From the NCBI GenBank assembly GCA_900543885.1, contig UQTA01000034.1, positions 1 through 33,378 of the forward strand: a DNA stretch of 33,378 nucleotides, in the 5' to 3' direction. Of this stretch, positions 8,757 to 17,282 are shown piece after piece. How positions within the stretch are numbered: the stretch's first letter is position 1; the number at the start of each line of letters is the position of its first letter. Under the pieces are notes generated by a model. That model had not been told where the DNA came from, ran no database searches, and saw only the letters and a program-made list of their open reading frames with translations. This DNA comes from an uncultured Clostridium sp. (GTDB lineage Bacteria > Bacillota > Clostridia > Lachnospirales > Lachnospiraceae). The translations under genes were made by a program, and so were the position numbers.

Positions 8757-9788
8757 TCATTTTCCCTGGCTCTTCTTGCGGTTGTCAATAACCTTCATAC
8801 CCAGGCGTCTGCTGATAGCAAGGCGAAGGGCCGGGCAGAGTCTTGTCATCTGGTTAAAGCACCACCAAAGCTGCATATACCAGAATTTTCCTTTCTGCAT
8901 CGGCATGTCTTTCCATGGTGTCATATCCAGATATTTCCGGTACCATTTTCCGTAATGATTGTGGTTTCCGCCGATCCAGGGCCGTTCATCCCCCAGAAAA
9001 TGGATGATGACCGGCTTTTTCTTCGCTGCAGCAAACTCCTTTTGACCTACCACCCGGTAAGCATCGCACAGCTGTACTAATGTATTATAACGGAAATACC
9101 GGTAATTCGTAAAGAAGTTATACCGTGGAGAAAGAGGTAAAATCCGACCTTTTAACGCTCCGTTAATGGTATCCTGGTCACATGCAAACAGACTGCCTGC
9201 ATGATCTCCATAAAAATCCAGCAGTTTTCCCAGCACATTTTCTCTGCGCCAGCCTGCCAGATCCATTAAGATCACACCAGAGTTAAAATAGGCATCATCT
9301 TTTTCCATATGGATAGACTCTTTCATCTCTTTATAAACAGTAGGTTCCATGACCATACCTGCCAGGCAATCCCCCAAAGGCGTTTCATACATTTTTTCAA
9401 TGGAACTGCAGACAATGGTGTCACAGTCCAGATACAAAGCCCTTGTCACTGTCTGCGGTAATACCTCTGGTGCAAAAAGCCGCCCCATGGCACTGATATC
9501 AAAACCTCTGGTATCTATTTTATAAGGAAATCTTTTTTTCAGATCTCCTAGTTCCACTGTATACAACTGACGGCCAAAGCCTGCTGCCAGATCCTTCAGT
9601 CTTTTTTGAAACGCTTCACACATCTGGGCCGAAAGCACATAAACATCCAGATTTTTTATATAACGATTATTGTCCAGCAAGGAACATAGTGATGCCGCCA
9701 GATGTCCTGCATAACCATCATTGGAAGCATATATAACGTGTACTGCCTGTTCTTTTGCTTTTATAGCTTCTTCCATAATTTTTTCCAT
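8757..9788 (-). CDS. GT8 family glycosyltransferase
   Basis: This retaining family 8 enzyme (LgtC/GspA-like) is the first gene of the glycan operon. Near the N-terminus VHVIYASNDGYAGHLAASL binds the nucleotide sugar. ALYLDCDTIV supplies the DxD metal motif, YFNSGVILMDLAGWR is the family strand, DQDTINGAL is the acceptor-site motif, and HFLGDERPW holds the conserved His near the end. A GTG at 9794, ATG 9788 and ATG 9776 are all possible starts. None has a strong Shine-Dalgarno, and the conserved domain begins after all three. GT8 enzymes usually transfer glucose or galactose; specificity is not readable here. Confidence 0.9.
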   Translation of the reverse strand: MEKIMEEAIKAKEQAVHVIYASNDGYAGHLAASLCSLLDNNRYIKNLDVYVLSAQMCEAFQKRLKDLAAGFGRQLYTVELGDLKKRFPYKIDTRGFDISAMGRLFAPEVLPQTVTRALYLDCDTIVCSSIEKMYETPLGDCLAGMVMEPTVYKEMKESIHMEKDDAYFNSGVILMDLAGWRRENVLGKLLDFYGDHAGSLFACDQDTINGALKGRILPLSPRYNFFTNYRYFRYNTLVQLCDAYRVVGQKEFAAAKKKPVIIHFLGDERPWIGGNHNHYGKWYRKYLDMTPWKDMPMQKGKFWYMQLWWCFNQMTRLCPALRLAISRRLGMKVIDNRKKSQGK

Positions 9789-9827
9789 TCTCACTATTTC
9801 TTACATTCTGTGGTCATTTTATTTACG

Positions 9828-9856
9828 ATTTTACAATACAGGCCCTAAAATGTAAA
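9828..9856 (-). promoter_or_regulatory. Sigma-A-type promoter of the glycan operon
   Basis: On the minus strand, TTTACA (9856-9851) and TAAAAT (9833-9828) are separated by 17 bases, about 40 bases upstream of the GT8 start. Each hexamer differs from consensus at one position. It is the best promoter candidate for the operon running to about 1018. Confidence 0.55.
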
Positions 9857-9962
9857 TCCTATATGGCATTTTTCCCCTAATTATGATAAATTAGTAGCAG
9901 TATGGTTATGGGGGCATTTTCTTGTAAAAAATAACCCGTAACAAACTGTAGGAGGTTTTATT

Positions 9963-11447
9963 ATGCGAAAGACTTTTAAACATCTGGCAATGGCAGCTTT
10001 GGCTACTGCTCTCATCGCAGGATCAGCTACCACTGCTTTTGCATTCAAGGACGACTCAAACAACGGCCCAGGTTCCGGAAAAACTGCGGAAGTATCTTTA
10101 CAGGCGCCTGGCGACGGAAATTCTTCCCAGTCCCAGGACAACAGCGCTTCCCAGAACATTCTTGTAGAAGATTCTTCCCAGACTGCAGACAACACACAGT
10201 CTGAAGCTTCTCAGACAACCGATACAACTGACAACACCACAGCAGCAGAAAATACCACAACTGATACTTCTGCTCAGGTTCCTGTAAACCAGGCTTTCTT
10301 ACAGGTGCAGCTTCTTCGGGCTTCTGACCAGGTATGGAGTGATCCGGTCCGCGATGATTCCGTTCTTTCTGTAGGGGATGGCGGATTTTTAAGTATGTGT
10401 ATCTATGCAAACAATCTTCCAGGCGATGTGCTTTACCGTACTTACAGCAGCGCACGTGGATGGAGCAACTGGGCTATGAATGGCGGACATACAGACTGGG
10501 CTGCCGGCAATCCAGTTGAAGCAGTACAGGTTCGTTTAAATGGTATTTTCGGTGACCGTTTTGATGTTTATTACCGTTCCAACCTGTCTGACAGTACAGA
10601 ATGTGACTGGTCTAAAAACGGCGGCACCAACGGTGCTATGGCCAGCGGCCGCATTATTACCGGTATGCGCTTCTCCATGTGGGGCAAAGGCGTTGAAGGC
10701 GCTGCCTATAAGATGGACAATCCATTAGTATCTGCTGCTCCTGACGGCATCCACTTTGAAAACGGTACACCTGTATTCAGCAATGGTACCGGTGACAACT
10801 TTACCGGATGGGTATGGAACGACAGAGACCGCTATTATGTGGTAGACAATGCCATTGTAACCGGATGGCAGTACATAGACGGATACAAGTACTATTTTGA
10901 AGGTGATGGCAAACTGGTAACAGATCTGGAACCTTACTTAAATTACCAGGGACAGTTTAAGATCAAGATCAACAAACAGATGAACTGCCTGACCATTTAT
11001 ATCCCGGATGGTGACAACGGATACATTATCCCGTACAAGTCCTTCCTGTGTTCTACTGGCGATGACACCCCATTAGGCGAACACAAAACTCCTGAGAAAT
11101 ACCGCTGGAGACTGATGAATACAGATGAGTACTGCCAGTACCTGACACGTCTGGATGCAGGTATCCCGATTCTTCTCCACTCTGTTATTTATGAGAAACC
11201 AGATCCGTATACCTTAAAGGCATTTACCTACAACTACTTAGGTGCTACCAAATCCCACGGATGCATCCGTCTGACTACCGCAGATTCCCGCTGGATCTAC
11301 GAGCACTGCGCACTGGGAACTTCTATCACTGTATATGAGTCCCCGATCCCAGGACCATTTGACCGCCCATGCATCAAAGTCATGATCCCGGATACACAGA
11401 CCTATGATCCTACCGATGCAAATGTACCGGAAAATGGATTACAGTAG
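9963..11447 (+). CDS. Secreted L,D-transpeptidase (YkuD) with cell-wall-binding modules
   Basis: This predicted exported enzyme forms 3-3 peptidoglycan cross-links or attaches proteins or polymers to the wall. Signal peptide: residues 1-27, ending ATTAFA. A Ser/Thr/Gln/Asn-rich linker spans ~40-110. Next comes a Trp-rich region (~115-245, GWSNWAMNGGHTDW and VEAVQVRLNG) that resembles clostridial hydrophobic (ChW) repeats, then a single choline-binding-like repeat (~280-320, GWQYIDGYKYYF). The YkuD domain occupies ~330-460, with the catalytic motif SHGCIR (His432, Cys434, Arg436) intact. AGGAGG lies eight bases before ATG 9963. It is a single gene divergent from the glycan operon and ends at a strong terminator. 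Confidence 0.92.
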   Translation: MRKTFKHLAMAALATALIAGSATTAFAFKDDSNNGPGSGKTAEVSLQAPGDGNSSQSQDNSASQNILVEDSSQTADNTQSEASQTTDTTDNTTAAENTTTDTSAQVPVNQAFLQVQLLRASDQVWSDPVRDDSVLSVGDGGFLSMCIYANNLPGDVLYRTYSSARGWSNWAMNGGHTDWAAGNPVEAVQVRLNGIFGDRFDVYYRSNLSDSTECDWSKNGGTNGAMASGRIITGMRFSMWGKGVEGAAYKMDNPLVSAAPDGIHFENGTPVFSNGTGDNFTGWVWNDRDRYYVVDNAIVTGWQYIDGYKYYFEGDGKLVTDLEPYLNYQGQFKIKINKQMNCLTIYIPDGDNGYIIPYKSFLCSTGDDTPLGEHKTPEKYRWRLMNTDEYCQYLTRLDAGIPILLHSVIYEKPDPYTLKAFTYNYLGATKSHGCIRLTTADSRWIYEHCALGTSITVYESPIPGPFDRPCIKVMIPDTQTYDPTDANVPENGLQ

Positions 11448-11459
11448 CGTTTGACCTAT

Positions 11460-11512
11460 AAAATACCTCCTGACCAGGTGATGTTCCTATCATCTGAATC
11501 AGGAGGTATTTT
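11460..11512. terminator. Bidirectional terminator between convergent genes
   Basis: AAAATACCTCCTGA (11460-11473) pairs perfectly with TCAGGAGGTATTTT (11499-11512), a 14-bp stem with A and T runs at both sides. It serves the L,D-transpeptidase gene on the plus strand and abuts the aldo/keto reductase stop (11513) on the minus strand. Confidence 0.9.
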
Positions 11513-12367
11513 TTATTGTATATCCAGATATTCTTTTTTAGTTGGCGGCGGATAAGCCTGATCTATGGCTTTGTAATCTTCTTCTGTCAGCTGTATTTTA
11601 TCTGCCCCGGCATTGAGAAATGTATGTTCTGCCTTGCCGCTCCTTGGAATTGCAATGGTGTGTCCATCCCGAATATTCCAGGCCAGCATGATCTGCTCTA
11701 CGGTGGCATTATGCTTTTGGGCGATTTCTTTTAAAACCGGGTTATTTAAGATTCCCCTTTTCAAAGTCCCCGCCTGTGCCAGTGGACAATAGGACATTAA
11801 CGCCACATCATGCTTTCTCATCCATGGCAGAAGGCTGTATTCAATCCCTCTGGATCCGGTATGATAAAGCACCTGGTTTACCAGGCAGTTTCTGCCGCCT
11901 GGAACCAGCCACAATTCTTCCATATCATCAATATCAAAGTTGGAAACGCCCCAATCTTTGATTTTTCCAGCCTTTTTTACCCGTTCCAGCTCTGCTACGG
12001 TTTCCTCTAAAGGATAACTTCCCCGCCAGTGATACAGATAAAGATCCAGATATTCTACGCCCATTCGTTTCAGTGATTCATCCAATGCCTGCTCCAGCTG
12101 ATGCCTTCCGGCATGATTGGGAAGAACTTTGGAAACCAGATAAAGATTTTCCCGCTTGTTTTCGGCAATTGCTTCTTTTACCAGCTTTTCTGCCTTTCCA
12201 TTTCCATACATCTCCGCTGTATCGATCAGCGTCATTCCTGCTGAAATTCCTGCTCTTAAACTTTCCAGTTCCTGCTCTCTGGCAGCCTTTTTTTCGCCAA
12301 GAAACCAGGTTCCAAGCCCTAAGGCTGGAACCTGGATCCTATTTCTCAATGTAACCATATGTTTCAT
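11513..12367 (-). CDS. Aldo/keto reductase
   Basis: This 284-residue NAD(P)H-dependent TIM-barrel oxidoreductase has the complete AKR catalytic tetrad: Asp49 and Tyr54 in LIDTAEMYG, Lys80 in YLVSKVLP, and His113 in YLYHWRG. GVSNFD and the C-terminal IPRSGKAEH cofactor-binding segment are also present. It is the last gene of the sugar-acid operon, one base downstream of the aldolase gene. It could reduce an aldehyde or ketone intermediate of the pathway, for example a product of aldol cleavage or a uronate, but substrate specificity is not visible. Confidence 0.92.
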   Translation of the reverse strand: MKHMVTLRNRIQVPALGLGTWFLGEKKAAREQELESLRAGISAGMTLIDTAEMYGNGKAEKLVKEAIAENKRENLYLVSKVLPNHAGRHQLEQALDESLKRMGVEYLDLYLYHWRGSYPLEETVAELERVKKAGKIKDWGVSNFDIDDMEELWLVPGGRNCLVNQVLYHTGSRGIEYSLLPWMRKHDVALMSYCPLAQAGTLKRGILNNPVLKEIAQKHNATVEQIMLAWNIRDGHTIAIPRSGKAEHTFLNAGADKIQLTEEDYKAIDQAYPPPTKKEYLDIQ

Positions 12368-12368
12368 A

Positions 12369-13268
12369 TTAAATCAGACCTGCTTTTTCCATTTCTTTCT
12401 TCATCTTATCATAAGATGCACCTTCCGGTGTTGGAAGATTGGGTAAATAAGGTTTTCCCGCTGCCAGTCCCCGCATAATAGCCATATCCTTTGCTGCTAC
12501 CGGGAAACTTGCTCCGTCCATTGCAAGGCGGACAGGATTTAGCTTATACTGGGCTGCCAGGGAACCTTTGATGTCTCCTGCCACATACTTATTATAAATA
12601 TCTACGATCAGTTCCGGCATAAAGTTTCCTGCCGTGCATACACCCCCTACAGCACCGATGCATAAGCTGGCATATAATAACGTATCTTTTCCGCCAAATA
12701 CCTTAAAGCCTACATCTGCATTTCTTCGGATAAATTCTTCTGTCTGGGTGATATCACCGGAGGTATCTTTCATTCCTACGATGTTTTCCACCTCATGGGC
12801 CAGTTTTTCCACCAGATCTGCACTTAAGGTATAACCAACTCTTCCAGGGTTATTATACAACAGAACCGGCGTATCCGGAACTGCTTCTGCAATGGTTTTA
12901 AAATGCAGGAACAGTTCATTAAAATTCGGTTTTAAGAACATTGGCTGCAAAATGGAGATTCCCGCTGCTCCGTTTTTCACTGCCATTTTCGCAAGGCGGA
13001 CACATTTCTTTGTATTGATGGCTCCGATGCCAAAGTAAACAGGTACTCTTCCCGCTGCCTGATCTACCATGATCTTAAAGCCCCGTTCCATCTCCTCTTC
13101 TTCGATCTGATAAAACTCACCGTTGGAACCAAAAGCAAGGATCCCGTGAAGACCGCCATTAATCACATAGTCTACCTGTGCCCGCATGGCTGTTTCATTA
13201 ATCTTTTCATCCTCATCAATAACTGTGATAATAGGAACGATAACTCCCTTGATAAAGTCTGTATTCAT
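12369..13268 (-). CDS. DapA/N-acetylneuraminate lyase family aldolase (probably 2-keto-3-deoxy sugar acid)
   Basis: This class I pyruvate-dependent aldolase or dehydratase of the DHDPS superfamily is 299 residues long. The pyruvate carboxylate loop FGSNGE (residues 46-51) replaces the biosynthetic GTTGE. Tyr138 lies in LLYNNPGR and the Schiff-base Lys167 in GMKDTSGD. The neighbours (a mandelate-racemase-type dehydratase, a GarR-like reductase and a TRAP importer) argue against lysine synthesis. They favour cleavage of a 2-keto-3-deoxy acid to pyruvate plus an aldehyde such as tartronate semialdehyde. A 5-keto-4-deoxyglucarate decarboxylating dehydratase is the main alternative. The family is certain; the substrate is inferred from context. 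Confidence 0.9.
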   Translation of the reverse strand: MNTDFIKGVIVPIITVIDEDEKINETAMRAQVDYVINGGLHGILAFGSNGEFYQIEEEEMERGFKIMVDQAAGRVPVYFGIGAINTKKCVRLAKMAVKNGAAGISILQPMFLKPNFNELFLHFKTIAEAVPDTPVLLYNNPGRVGYTLSADLVEKLAHEVENIVGMKDTSGDITQTEEFIRRNADVGFKVFGGKDTLLYASLCIGAVGGVCTAGNFMPELIVDIYNKYVAGDIKGSLAAQYKLNPVRLAMDGASFPVAAKDMAIMRGLAAGKPYLPNLPTPEGASYDKMKKEMEKAGLI

Positions 13269-13328
13269 AACGCTTTCCTTTCAGATCCAATTTCGGATCT
13301 TCTGACCATTTCTTATCTTGTTTTGCTG

Positions 13329-14222
13329 CTATTTTTCTTTTGCAATAGAAACTCCGGTCATTCTCTCATAATAGCGGATGATATCATCATGGTCACAGCT
13401 TCCTTCATCATGGTTCTTTAATTCCTGCATAACTTCCATCATATGTGCGGTCATAGGAACCGGCATATTGATGGCATGGGAAGCGTTTAATGCATTATTT
13501 AAGTCCTTGATATGCAGGTCAATTCTGAATCCAGGTTTATAATTTCCCGCTAACATCATAGGAACCTTGGCATCCATAACCGTAGAACCTGCTAATCCGC
13601 CGCGGATCGCCTGATATACCAGTTCCGGATCGGTTCCCATCTTTTTCGCAAAGGTCATTGCCTCTGCGCAGATACCGATATTCGCTGCAACTACCATCTG
13701 GTTGGCCAGCTTTGCCACGTTTCCGGAACCAATCTCGCCTACATATACTACAGAGCTTCCCATTGCCTTTAACAGATCTGTAAATCTGTCAAATACCTCT
13801 TTCTTACCACCACACATGATAGATAAGGTTCCGTCGATTGCCTTTGGCTCTCCGCCGGAAACAGGGCAGTCTAACATTTCCATGCCGGTTCTTTCTTTCA
13901 GTTCTGCTGCGATTTTCTTAGATTCTACCGGGTCGATGGAAGACATGTCGATAACTACCGTATCCTTATCTGCGCCTTCAGCGGCACCATTTTTTCCTAA
14001 CAGGGCTTCTTTTACATTTGGTGAGTTTGGCACCATGGTAATGATCACATCTACGCCTTTTGCTACTTCTGCGTTGGTTGCACCTGCTGTTGCGCCTGCG
14101 GCTACCAGTTCCTCTACTGCTTCTTTTTTAAAGTCATTAACACAAACCTGATGACCTGCTTTTAAAAGGTTCTTTGCCATTGGCTTTCCCATGATTCCTA
14201 ATCCAATAAATCCTACTTTCAT
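13329..14222 (-). CDS. garR: 2-hydroxy-3-oxopropionate reductase-like beta-hydroxyacid dehydrogenase
   Basis: This 297-residue enzyme would reduce tartronate semialdehyde to D-glycerate with NAD(P)H. The Rossmann motif GFIGLGIMGKPMAKNLL (residues 4-20), substrate-binding DCPVSGGEPKA (118-128), and GSGNVAKLANQ with catalytic Lys171 are all intact. Asp30 at the end of the second strand (VCVNDF) does not settle NAD versus NADP preference. It lies 60 bases upstream of the aldolase gene, the order expected for an aldarate route in which the aldolase supplies the semialdehyde. 3-Hydroxyisobutyrate dehydrogenase is the closest alternative, so the symbol is tentative. Confidence 0.88.
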   Translation of the reverse strand: MKVGFIGLGIMGKPMAKNLLKAGHQVCVNDFKKEAVEELVAAGATAGATNAEVAKGVDVIITMVPNSPNVKEALLGKNGAAEGADKDTVVIDMSSIDPVESKKIAAELKERTGMEMLDCPVSGGEPKAIDGTLSIMCGGKKEVFDRFTDLLKAMGSSVVYVGEIGSGNVAKLANQMVVAANIGICAEAMTFAKKMGTDPELVYQAIRGGLAGSTVMDAKVPMMLAGNYKPGFRIDLHIKDLNNALNASHAINMPVPMTAHMMEVMQELKNHDEGSCDHDDIIRYYERMTGVSIAKEK

Positions 14223-14304
14223 TTTTGTTTCCTCCTGTTATTGAAATTTGAATTTTAATGTACTTGATTCTCTGTCCTTGCCCCTGCTTATGCATGGGGG
14301 ATTT

Positions 14305-15480
14305 TTAATGCATCATATATTTGTCTACTACATCCCAGTTAAGTTCTATGCCCAGTCCCGGCTTATCTGTCACCAGATAGTTCATGTGACCATCTGTTTC
14401 GATTGGGGCCCTCAATAACTCTGTGCGCAATGGATTTTCATTTTCCTCTGCCTCAATAAACGGTATATTTACCTGGGACGCTGCAAACTGGATGTTAGCA
14501 GCTGTCATAACGGCTGAGAAAAAGGAATGTGGTGTATACAATTTATCAAAAGCCTGGGCCGTTGAGGCAATCTTGCGGCAGCCTGTAAATCCACCAGCCC
14601 ATCCAAGAGAGGCCTGTACTACATCCATGGTATCCGTTGCGATCATCTCACCAAATCTGGAAACTCCTTGTTCTGATTCGATTCCGGCTACCCGGATTCC
14701 TCCCATTTCTCTTGTAAGACGTCTGTATCCGGCAATATCATCCGAACGGATCGGTTCTTCGATCATAAAAATATCATTTTTTTCAAAAAACGATCTGGCA
14801 CGAAGTACATCATCCACATCCCAGGTACAATTCATATCTACCATTAAAGTTTTGTCTGGTCCAATGGTTCGTCTTACCAGTTCAATCCTGGCTTTGTCCT
14901 CTTCATCTGTCAGGTAAAAATCACCGTTTTTCATATATTGAAGACGCATTTTATAGTTATTGGCAGTTCTGCCGATCTTCATTTTAAAAGCGGTAAATCC
15001 TCTATCCAGATATCCTTCGATTTCTTTTTGCAAATCTTCCAAGCTCTTTCCCTTTGCATAAAATCCAGCACTTGCATATCCCTGCACCCGGTCTGCCACC
15101 TGGCCCAAAAGCTTGCAAACTGGAAGTTTGGCTGCCTTTCCCAACAAATCCCAGAGAGCCACGTCAATGCCGCTGATCGCGCCCATAACCATTCCCTGTC
15201 TGCCGTTTGCCCAGCAGTTCCACAGCATCTTCTGATGGAGGAATTCGATCTTAGACGGATCTTCTTCTAAAAGCAGCGGCTTTAACTGCTTTTCTACAAT
15301 CGATTCCATAGCTTCCATAGAGCTTCCAAAAGTTGCTGCTTCTCCAATACCTGTCAGTTCCGTATCTGTTTCAATGAATATAAGAAAGGCACCTCTGGCA
15401 CCGCAGCTTCCACAGCCGTCAGCGATCCAGCTTTTATAAGGATAATGCAGCTTTATGGTCTTAATATCTGTAATTTTCAT
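14305..15480 (-). CDS. Mandelate racemase/enolase-superfamily sugar-acid dehydratase
   Basis: This 391-residue enzyme of the mandelate-racemase subgroup would abstract the proton alpha to a carboxylate, most likely dehydrating an aldonic or aldaric acid to a 2-keto-3-deoxy acid. The KxK general base is FKMKIG (Lys166, Lys168). Metal ligands are Asp215 in MVDMNCTW, Glu241 in IEEPI and Glu268 in AGIESE. The Asp286/His318 dyad (TMDVVQAS, TPHSFF) is present, so catalysis should be complete. An insertion at about 172-193 after the KxK strand is unusual in length. It lies between garR and dctM in the operon. The exact substrate cannot be told. Confidence 0.9.
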   Translation of the reverse strand: MKITDIKTIKLHYPYKSWIADGCGSCGARGAFLIFIETDTELTGIGEAATFGSSMEAMESIVEKQLKPLLLEEDPSKIEFLHQKMLWNCWANGRQGMVMGAISGIDVALWDLLGKAAKLPVCKLLGQVADRVQGYASAGFYAKGKSLEDLQKEIEGYLDRGFTAFKMKIGRTANNYKMRLQYMKNGDFYLTDEEDKARIELVRRTIGPDKTLMVDMNCTWDVDDVLRARSFFEKNDIFMIEEPIRSDDIAGYRRLTREMGGIRVAGIESEQGVSRFGEMIATDTMDVVQASLGWAGGFTGCRKIASTAQAFDKLYTPHSFFSAVMTAANIQFAASQVNIPFIEAEENENPLRTELLRAPIETDGHMNYLVTDKPGLGIELNWDVVDKYMMH

Positions 15481-15526
15481 AAAACGCCTCTTTCCATGAT
15501 CCTGATCTTCAGGATCTTATTTTCCA

Positions 15527-16804
15527 TTATTTTCCAAATAAGTTTACAAACAGCAGTGAAAGCTGAGGCACATAGGTAATAAACAGAACACCTGCAACCA
15601 ATGCCGCAAAATAGCGAACCAGATACGGAAACATTCCTTCAATCTTTACTTTTGCTGTATCACATACCACATACAGATTTACACCAACCGGAGGCGTCAT
15701 CATACCGATTGCCAGATTGGACATCATGATAATACCGAAATGTACCAGATCAATTCCCAATGTTTTTGCCACTGGAGCTAACAGCGGTGCCAGGATGACC
15801 ATTGCAGCACCTGCCTCGCAGAACATACCGATGAAGAGAAGGGGCAGGTTGACTAACAGCAGGAATACATATTTGCTTGCGGAAATTCCTAAAAATCCCT
15901 GCGCAACTGCCTGTGGGATCTGAAGTTTTGTTAAGATCCAGCCGAAAATGGTGGATGCAGACATGATCAGCATGACCGTTGACATGGTAATAGCAGACTC
16001 TGTAAGAATCTTTGGAATGTCGGAAAATTTGATTTCTTTGTATACAAACAGTCCAACGATCAGTCCATAGAATACTGCGATGACAGCTGCCTCTGTAGGA
16101 GTAAATAAACCACTGTAGATACCACCAAGGATGATCACCGGCATCAGCAGCGCCAGAATGGCGTCCTTAAATGCCTGGATCTTTTCTTCTGTAGTAGCTC
16201 TTTCGCTTGGCTCAAATCCCTGTTTCTTGCACATAAAATGGGCAACTACACATAAAACAAGGCAGATAAAAATTCCTGGAAGGAAACCAGCCATGAACAA
16301 ATCACTAATAGAAGTTCCCGTTGCAACGCCGTACTGGATCAGACCAATACTTGGAGGTATAATAACACCCAGTTCTGCTGAAGATGCAACGGTGGCACCT
16401 GCAAAATTTTTATCATATTTATGTTTCAGCATTTCCGGGATAATGATCGTTCCTACTGCTGCCGCCGTTGCTGCGCTGGAACCGGAAATTGCGGCAAAAA
16501 AAGCACATGTAACAATTGCTACCATTGCAAGGCCACCGGAAATATGGCCGAACAGGCTGTTGCATAAGTTGACCAGGCGCTTTGAAATACCACCGGAGCT
16601 CATTAAATTACCGGCTAACACGAAGAATGGAATTGCTAACAGCGTGAAACTTCCGCTTCCTGAAAACATACGCTGGATCACAATGGCGTTGTGGATATCA
16701 TTGGTTGAAAGGATCGCTATAATAGAGGAACCACATAAAACAAAGGCAATGGGCACACCTGCAACGAGGAGCAGGATCAAACTGATAAATAATACGGCGG
16801 TCAT
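15527..16804 (-). CDS. dctM: TRAP transporter large permease (DctM)
   Basis: This 425-residue membrane subunit of a tripartite ATP-independent periplasmic-type transporter drives uptake with the sodium or proton gradient. About 12 hydrophobic helices are visible. Family segments include FVLAGNLMSSGGISKRLVNL, SGSSAATAAAVG, a PPSIGLIQYG loop, and MTPPVGVNLYVVCD near the C-terminus. Its start overlaps the small-permease stop by four bases (ATGA, 16801-16804). The order dctP-dctQ-dctM is canonical. The associated catabolic enzymes suggest a sugar acid as substrate. Confidence 0.95.
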   Translation of the reverse strand: MTAVLFISLILLLVAGVPIAFVLCGSSIIAILSTNDIHNAIVIQRMFSGSGSFTLLAIPFFVLAGNLMSSGGISKRLVNLCNSLFGHISGGLAMVAIVTCAFFAAISGSSAATAAAVGTIIIPEMLKHKYDKNFAGATVASSAELGVIIPPSIGLIQYGVATGTSISDLFMAGFLPGIFICLVLCVVAHFMCKKQGFEPSERATTEEKIQAFKDAILALLMPVIILGGIYSGLFTPTEAAVIAVFYGLIVGLFVYKEIKFSDIPKILTESAITMSTVMLIMSASTIFGWILTKLQIPQAVAQGFLGISASKYVFLLLVNLPLLFIGMFCEAGAAMVILAPLLAPVAKTLGIDLVHFGIIMMSNLAIGMMTPPVGVNLYVVCDTAKVKIEGMFPYLVRYFAALVAGVLFITYVPQLSLLFVNLFGK

Positions 16805-17280
16805 GCGTTTTCATCTCCTTTCCACAGATAAATAGTCGTAAGAATCTGGTTGACCAGCATAAATACGGAACCAACAGGGATTGCTGCATACATAAGGCCC
16901 ATAGGCTGTTTTAAAACGGCTGTAGTCTGGCCCCAGACACGATGTGCGGCCCAGAAGCCCACACTGATGAGAAATGCAAGCATCACACAAACAACTAAGT
17001 TTAAAATGGTCTGTAAGATCTTTTGATTCTTCCCACTGAGACTGTTCTTTAAAAATTCCAGGCCTACCATGGAACCTTTCCTGATACACATGGCAGAACC
17101 AAGGAACGTGCTCCAGATCAGCAGGTACTTGGAAAGTTCTTCACTCCACGGAATAGACATATGTATGATCCTGAAAATAACCTGCGCAAAAACCACTACA
17201 GACATAACGCTTAACATAATGACCACGATCAGCTGAAGGATCTTATTTACGATTTTATCCAGTTGATATACCAGTTTCAT
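16801..17280 (-). CDS. dctQ: TRAP transporter small permease (DctQ)
   Basis: The 159-residue protein has four hydrophobic helices. The family signature RIIHMSIPWSEELSKYLLIW (about residues 37-56) is followed by GSAMCIRKGSMVGLEF. It forms the membrane complex with DctM. The start lies two bases after the dctP stop and the stop overlaps dctM, so the three genes are surely co-translated. Confidence 0.94.
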   Translation of the reverse strand: MKLVYQLDKIVNKILQLIVVIMLSVMSVVVFAQVIFRIIHMSIPWSEELSKYLLIWSTFLGSAMCIRKGSMVGLEFLKNSLSGKNQKILQTILNLVVCVMLAFLISVGFWAAHRVWGQTTAVLKQPMGLMYAAIPVGSVFMLVNQILTTIYLWKGDENA

Positions 17281-17282
17281 TT

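Noticed and set aside
12369..13268. Annotation as biosynthetic dihydrodipicolinate synthase (dapA)
   Set aside because: The pyruvate-binding loop differs (GSNGE rather than GTTGE) and the operon context is sugar-acid breakdown, not lysine synthesis.
14223..14304. Hairpin with CCCC/GGGG arms between the GarR-like gene and the dehydratase gene as a terminator
   Set aside because: The stem is short and interrupted, and the genes on both sides clearly belong to the same pathway; attenuation is possible but not supported.
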